A stretch of 64,000 nucleotides of DNA from Amphibalanus amphitrite (taxonomy: Eukaryota; Arthropoda; Thecostraca; Balanomorpha; Balanidae), in assembly GCF_019059575.1 (NCBI RefSeq), contig NW_024882712.1:62001-126000 (forward strand). The letters run 5' to 3'. Every line of letters starts with the position of its first letter. Positions within the stretch are counted from its first letter, which is position 1. Under the pieces are notes generated by a model, which did no database searches, was not told where the DNA came from, and worked only from the letters and a program-made list of their open reading frames with translations. The position numbers and the translations under genes are program-made. Below are positions 59,203 to 64,000 of this stretch, piece after piece.

Positions 59203-60265
59203 TGCTTGTGTAATGTGTGTGTACTTGCAGTTTGGCATACCCAGCATCTGCGATGCTGGGCTCCGCATCGCGGGACCGCAGGTTGTTTGAGCAAGCACCT
59301 CTGTAACGTCGCAAAAGCGCCCGCCGCCAAACGAGAGGATGAGCCTTGCACGTGCAGACCGGAATGGGTGTGCTACGAAATGACGTGCACTGCACTCTGC
59401 TAACCGGTCTCTAGCGGTGTGCCAAATTTGAGTGCAATCGACCCGGCCGTTTTCGAGATCTGGAAGCGACACCCTGCACGTGCGCACGTGCAAAATGGTC
59501 CCATCTGACTTTTGCACGTCACCCTATTCGCCGGTCTCTAGCGGTGTACCAAATTTGAGCTCAATCGGCCCGGCCGTTCTCGAGATCTGAAAGTGTCACC
59601 CTGCACGTGCGCACGTGCAGCTGCATCCCAACCGTGACCCATGAAAATACATACTAACTGACTTGCGCACGGCACCCTACTGATCGGTCTCTAAAGGTGT
59701 GCCAATTTTGAATGCAATCGGCCCGGCCGTTCCTGAGATCTGGAAGCGTCACCCTGCACGTGCGCACGTGCAACCTGGGACCCAACTGATCTGTGCAAGG
59801 CACCCTACTACGCGGTCTCTGACGGTGTGCCAAATTTGAACTCAATCGGCCCGGCCGGTCACGAGATCTGGAAGCGTCACCCTGCACGTGCGCACGTGCA
59901 GCGGCACCCCTACCGTGGCACATGAAAATGGATCGCCTGGTAGGTGACTACCTGCATGCCAAGTTTCAGCGCAATTGGCCCAGTAATTACCGAGTTATTG
60001 CACTTATTACAAAACTGACACCTGTCCGTATTACACGTGTCACGTGCAGTAGGGGTCACTCGCATGCATCGTCCATAGTAAAATACTTCTAAGAAGGGTA
60101 TACGCTACCCCACACAAAAAACCGCAAGTGTATTGGTCCAGTGGCTGCGGAGATATAAGTCGTACAAAAACGTCCCCACGGCGGCCGGCTGCTAATGTTT
60201 AGTATTAAATCGCATCCTTCAATGGGAGGTATCCATGTCACCTGTTCGTATACTGTCTGAGCCAA
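59203..60265 (+). repeat. B24: B block with a 38-bp filler before E2, four palindromes
   Basis: The filler TGCTTGTGTAATGTGTGTG... (59203-59240) shares words with the B23 filler. Palindromes lie near 59475, 59605, 59755 and 59883. Third-subtype tail. Confidence 0.84.
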
Positions 60266-61112
60266 GACCATATATAGGTCTGAGCTCAAATCTCGGTAAA
60301 GTCGTGCTTTTTTACCAAATTCCTCAAAAACGGCACAACGTGCAATAACTTTCTATATATCATTGGAAAGAGCATCAAAAGTTGTATAACCTATCAACTT
60401 TTCACTTAAATATATCTCAACTGTAAAAAGTTATTAAGCAGCAAAGACGCTCCCATTGACTTTCCATGTTAAAATTTTTCATTTTTAAACGAGCCTAAAA
60501 AGAACAAACGAATTTGCACAGCTTAAAGAAGCATAATAACATGTTCTATGGTCTTTTCTCAACAAGTCCTGGAAGTTTAAACAAAATCGTATCATATAAT
60601 TTTGTACAATGAGCGAATGAAAAAGTCTCTGCAAAAACGCCCATTGACTTAACATGGGGAGCGAAAAAAGTTCAACTTTGACCTCGTGCAAAGACACGTT
60701 ACGAAGTTCTGAGGGGTATACGGCGCACACTAGCGTGTACCCAAACGTGTTTGCCATAAAATGCTGGGAAGAAAACCACCTCTTCCTTGGCTCGTTTTTC
60801 CGCCATTGGCGATCGCGCAAAAAGTGTCCAAAACCCCGTTGACTTAACATGGGTAAAATGGAATCGCACGTGCCACGTGCCACGAGGTTTTAAGCGAGTA
60901 GCGACCGGTGCCATCAGGTAGATCGCCTGCGGGAGCCCATACCCTGAAATTTTTACGAAGATTGAGCGATTTGTTTAGGCCCCTGTCAAGTTGTACTGAT
61001 TCGCTGCCAGACTTGCAAAACATAGCCCGGAGAAGGACCGCTCCGGTTGTTTTTCAATAGAAAAACACAATTCTAACGAATAGTGTTTGTCTTTTCAAAC
61101 AACCTGCGGTTA
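60266..61112 (+). repeat. A24: A block
   Basis: A complete block, closely matching A1 by eye, although 60 kb apart. Confidence 0.88.
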
Positions 61113-62913
61113 CCAGCATCTGCGATGCTGGGCTCCGCATCGCGGGACCGCAGGTTGTTTGAGCAAGCACCTTTGTAAACAGCATCTGCGATGCCGGGCT
61201 CCGCATCGCGGGACCGCAGGTTGTTTGAGCAAGCACCTATGTACCGCCCGCCGCAAAACGCAAAACCGCAAAACTCGCAAAACGCACGCTCAAAACGCAA
61301 CGCAAAAGCCGCAAAAAAAACAATCGCCCGCAGGCACAAAACCGCAGAAAAAACGCAAAAAAAGCCGCAAAAACGCCCGTCCGCCGCAAAACGCAAACAC
61401 CGCAAAAAAACGCAAATACCACCGCCACAAAAAATCGCCCGCATCGCCCGCAGCCAAATGCAAAACGCCGCGAAACGCGGCCGCCCGCCTAAAACCGCAA
61501 CACCGCCAATAACGCCCGGCCGCCGGCGACCGCAAAACCCCGCAAAAAACGGCCGCCCGCCGCAAACTACAAAACGCCGCAAAAAAAACGGCCGCCCGCC
61601 GCAAACCGCCGCTAAAACGGCCGCCCGCCGCCAAACGCAAACACCGCAAAACACCCGCATCGCCCGCCCGCCCGCCGCCAAACACAAAAAACGCAAAAAC
61701 GCAAACACCGCCGCAAAAAAACGCCCGCAACGCACGCCCGCCCGCCGCCAACCGGAAAACGCCGCAAAAAACGGCCGCCCGCCGCCAAACAAAAACACCG
61801 CAAAAAACGCAAAAACGGCCGCCCGCCGCCAAACGCAAACACCGAAAAAACACAAACACCGCCGCAAAAACGCCCGCCGTAGGCAAAACGCAAACACTGA
61901 CGCATTAAGACAAATATGGCGCCCTGCGGCAAATGTGGTGCATTCATATCTACCGTTTAAGCAGCCATCGCTTAATTACAGCGCATCCTAATCGTCCAAT
62001 TTTCGACAAAATAACGCACATATTGCACTTTGTGGCAAAAATGGCGCTTTGAGACAAACGTGGCGCACTGCAACAAACGTGCCGCATTCGTTCATGTCGC
62101 TTAACAATTCATCAACCCACCAAATTCTAGTCCAATCGGACTTAAACTGACAAAGTTATGTACATTTGAATATTTCACTATAAAATATATCCGCAACGGA
62201 GGTGCCCAAATTTGCACGTGTGCCACGTGATCGCCGGTGGTGTAAGCAGGACTTGTCTCCTCACTGATTGCACCATTTCAGTATTCCTGGCTTGTGCTGT
62301 TTTCGGTCTCTAGCGGTATACCAAATTTGAACTAAATCGGCCAGGCCGGTCACGAGATCTGGAAGCGTCACCCTGCACGTGCGCACGTGCAGTTGCACCC
62401 CAATCGTGGCACATGGAAATGCATACTAAATGACTGCAAACTACTGATCGGTATCAAGCGTTATGCCAAATTTGAACACAATCGGTCCAGCCGTTCTCGA
62501 GATCTGGAAGCGTCACCCTGCACGTGCGCACGTGCAGTTGCACCCCTACCAAGACACATGGAAATGCATCGCCTGGAAAGTGTCTACCTCCATGCCAAGT
62601 TTTAGCGCAATCGGCCCAGTAATTACCGCGAGATATTGCGCTTATTACAAAACAGGCACCTCTTGGCTTTGCACGTGGAACGTGCGTTAGGGGTCACCCA
62701 TATGCATCGAGAGTAGCACACTATGTGAAAGAAGGGAAAAAGCTACCCCACACAAAAAACCGCACGTGTATCAGCCCAGTGGTTGCCGAGATATAAGTCG
62801 TACAAAAACGTCCCCACGGCGGCCGGCCGCTATTTAGCAGTAAAATCGTGTCGCATCCGTCTATGGGAGGTATCCCCGTCACCTGTTCGTATACTGTCTG
62901 AGCAAAGGCCATA
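61113..62913 (+). repeat. B25: B block with tandem E2 and T-poor insert
   Basis: Two E2 copies lie in tandem (61114-61178, then 61179-61242). The first is the CAGCATC version; the second has CAGCATC paired with GATGCCG. They are followed by the T-poor block, the G-type tail (61891-62308), two palindromes near 62375 and 62518, and a full tail. Confidence 0.83.
61236..61890 (+). repeat. T-poor low-complexity block, second copy
   Basis: Nearly the same as 48885-49530 with small differences in run lengths. Open frames of 274 codons (minus, 61073-61897) and 266 codons (plus, 61191-61991) cross it on opposite strands. Both follow from the lack of T and are not evidence of genes. Confidence 0.85.
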
Positions 62914-63616
62914 CGTTACGGTCCAAACTCCATAGTGAGGCGGACATACGAATTTACGAGAGTTCAGCGACGAAATGATTCACTTAATTGTTATGTAATG
63001 GGTACCATTAGGTAGACCATAAATTTTATCTAGCATCTCACCGTAGATGCAGTAAAAAGTGCTTTACTTTTCAATGTATATAAAGACTTGCTCAGCTCAA
63101 TCAGTTCACTCTGTATTGGCTCAAGCCGTATCATGCGAACGCAATACAAACTAGAGCACCGACAGCGCAGCGCTCCCCAACTCACTGCTCGCCCAGTCCT
63201 CCCGGGCCGCCGCCACGACGGCCCCCCGCAAGTAGGCATCCCGCACTGCACCGACAGCCGCGGGCGACCAGCTGACCGGCCAGCTGACCGGCCAGCAGCC
63301 GGCGGGCGGCAAGCCGCGGATGGCCGACCCGCCGGCGCGGCGAGGGAGGGGAGGGACGCAGCTGAAAGACCCGACTACATATATATCAAAGAAACATTAT
63401 ATGTAATCATCGATGACGCGACATAAATCTGCTTTATTGGGGTTAGCGGTGTAGTCTGTGATGCCATCACAATGAAAATAGCCTAGTTTTGTAGAGCATC
63501 AAATTCTGATTCCATAACGACTCTCGCTAGTCCATTTTCAATTGTAAATAAGCCTTTTATAAATTGCGATGCAAAGTCCCGAAATGGTGCCGACGGCGGC
63601 CGGTCCCCCGATGGTA
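62914..63616 (+). mobile_element. C25: C element interrupted at its right end
   Basis: Left TIR, TATATAAA at 63077 and a six-C tract. A small AAAT insertion lies near 63560. It is cut at the central TA of ATGGTACCAT, the same base pair as in C10. Confidence 0.7.
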
Positions 63617-64000
63617 CGGGGACCCGCAGTTGCTACTGTACAGCGACCCTGAGTAAATTGTCCCAGCACCCTCACAGGGAACAACGATAAGCTGTCAGAG
63701 GGCACGCACAGAAAACTTCAACTGCTCTTGTACAGAGATCAGCAGTCGATATCAATGTTATCGGTTATTACTGGACAGGACAGACGGTTAGAGTTGGGGT
63801 TCATGTACGGCCCTCCAGGTATTAAGTGGTTGGTTGCCAACATCACAATAATTGATCTACATTGATGAATACGTTTAATGGCTGTTGAAAACCACTGCCG
63901 AAATGTGTGCACGAACCCTCTTCTCATTTCTATTGAGTCATTTTGCGGCAGTGTCTCTGTCATTTAAATTTATTCCACCAAAAGCACATAGGCTAACCAA
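63617..64000. mobile_element. Left end of a second TA-flanked TIR element, cut by the window edge
   Basis: It begins CGGGGACCCGCAGTTGC then TACTGTACA, matching the end of the 26203 element for about 26 bp. The sequence after that differs, so it is another member or a rearranged derivative. No gene is seen in the remaining ~350 bp. Confidence 0.6.

Noticed and set aside
61073-61991. Open frames of 274 codons (minus) and 266 codons (plus), the longest in the window
   Set aside because: Both cross the T-poor block. A strand without T has no TAA, TAG or TGA, and its complement has none either, so all frames stay open by composition. The translations are low-complexity (F/G/R/C/A or K/N/P/Q/A) with no domain.
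63739-63963. 74-codon minus-strand frame in the last element
   Set aside because: Short, without a recognisable motif, and cut off from its context by the window edge.

Overview
The window looks like repeat-dense nuclear DNA of an animal, probably an invertebrate. No protein-coding gene, tRNA or rRNA could be recognised. The evidence for an animal is the mix of eukaryotic DNA-transposon relics (two hAT-type elements with 8-bp target duplications, a TTAA-flanked miniature element, a TA-flanked 4.5-kb element) and hammerhead-like retroelement ends. No marker gene fixes the phylum. Candidates such as a cephalochordate, a mollusc or a chelicerate are guesses.

Almost all 64 kb is one head-to-tail array, all copies in the same orientation, built from three block types. 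An A block (~0.84 kb) is made of three degenerate ~190-bp modules and ends in nested hairpins and the fixed terminus CCTGCGGTTA. A B block (0.2-1.8 kb) usually starts with a short hairpin (called E2 here), then carries a 126-153-bp minisatellite whose monomers hold the perfect 18-bp palindrome TGCACGTGCGCACGTGCA (about 80 copies in the window), and ends in a conserved ~500-bp tail. A C block (~0.8 kb) is a TIR element (CGTTACGGT...ACCGTAACG) that sits at the same B/A boundary in 10 of about 25 units. The last 54 bp of A is called E1. The repeating unit reads E2 - minisatellite - tail - (C) - A - E1, and the next unit starts straight after GGTTA.

The main result concerns the ends. All 33 copies of the terminus stop at the same base, whereas the sequence that follows starts at many different points: at E2, inside the minisatellite, inside A, inside E1, or in unrelated sequence. 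E2 carries the exact reverse complement of 16 nt of the terminus, so a unit has asymmetric inverted ends, a 3' hairpin and central tandem repeats. This architecture resembles non-autonomous Helentron-type elements with central repeats (HINE, DINE-1, oyster pearl). The fixed 3' end with variable 5' starts also resembles arrays of 5'-truncated retroposons. Two further unit types carry unrelated interiors (an AGGTCA/CRE-rich block at 33680 and 40497; an almost T-free A/C/G block at 48885 and 61236) and share only the ends.

Layout: 1-8514 array; 8515-9506 unrecognised ~1 kb segment; 9507-26202 array with local duplications; 26203-30705 TA-flanked 4.5-kb insertion with nested miniature elements; 30706-44361 array with two AGGTCA/CRE-type units; 44362-45935 hAT element; 45936-63616 array; 63617-64000 left end of a second TA-flanked element at the same target site as the first. 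Sister copies of the array give empty sites for the large insertions. Percentages, ages and family names could not be computed here.
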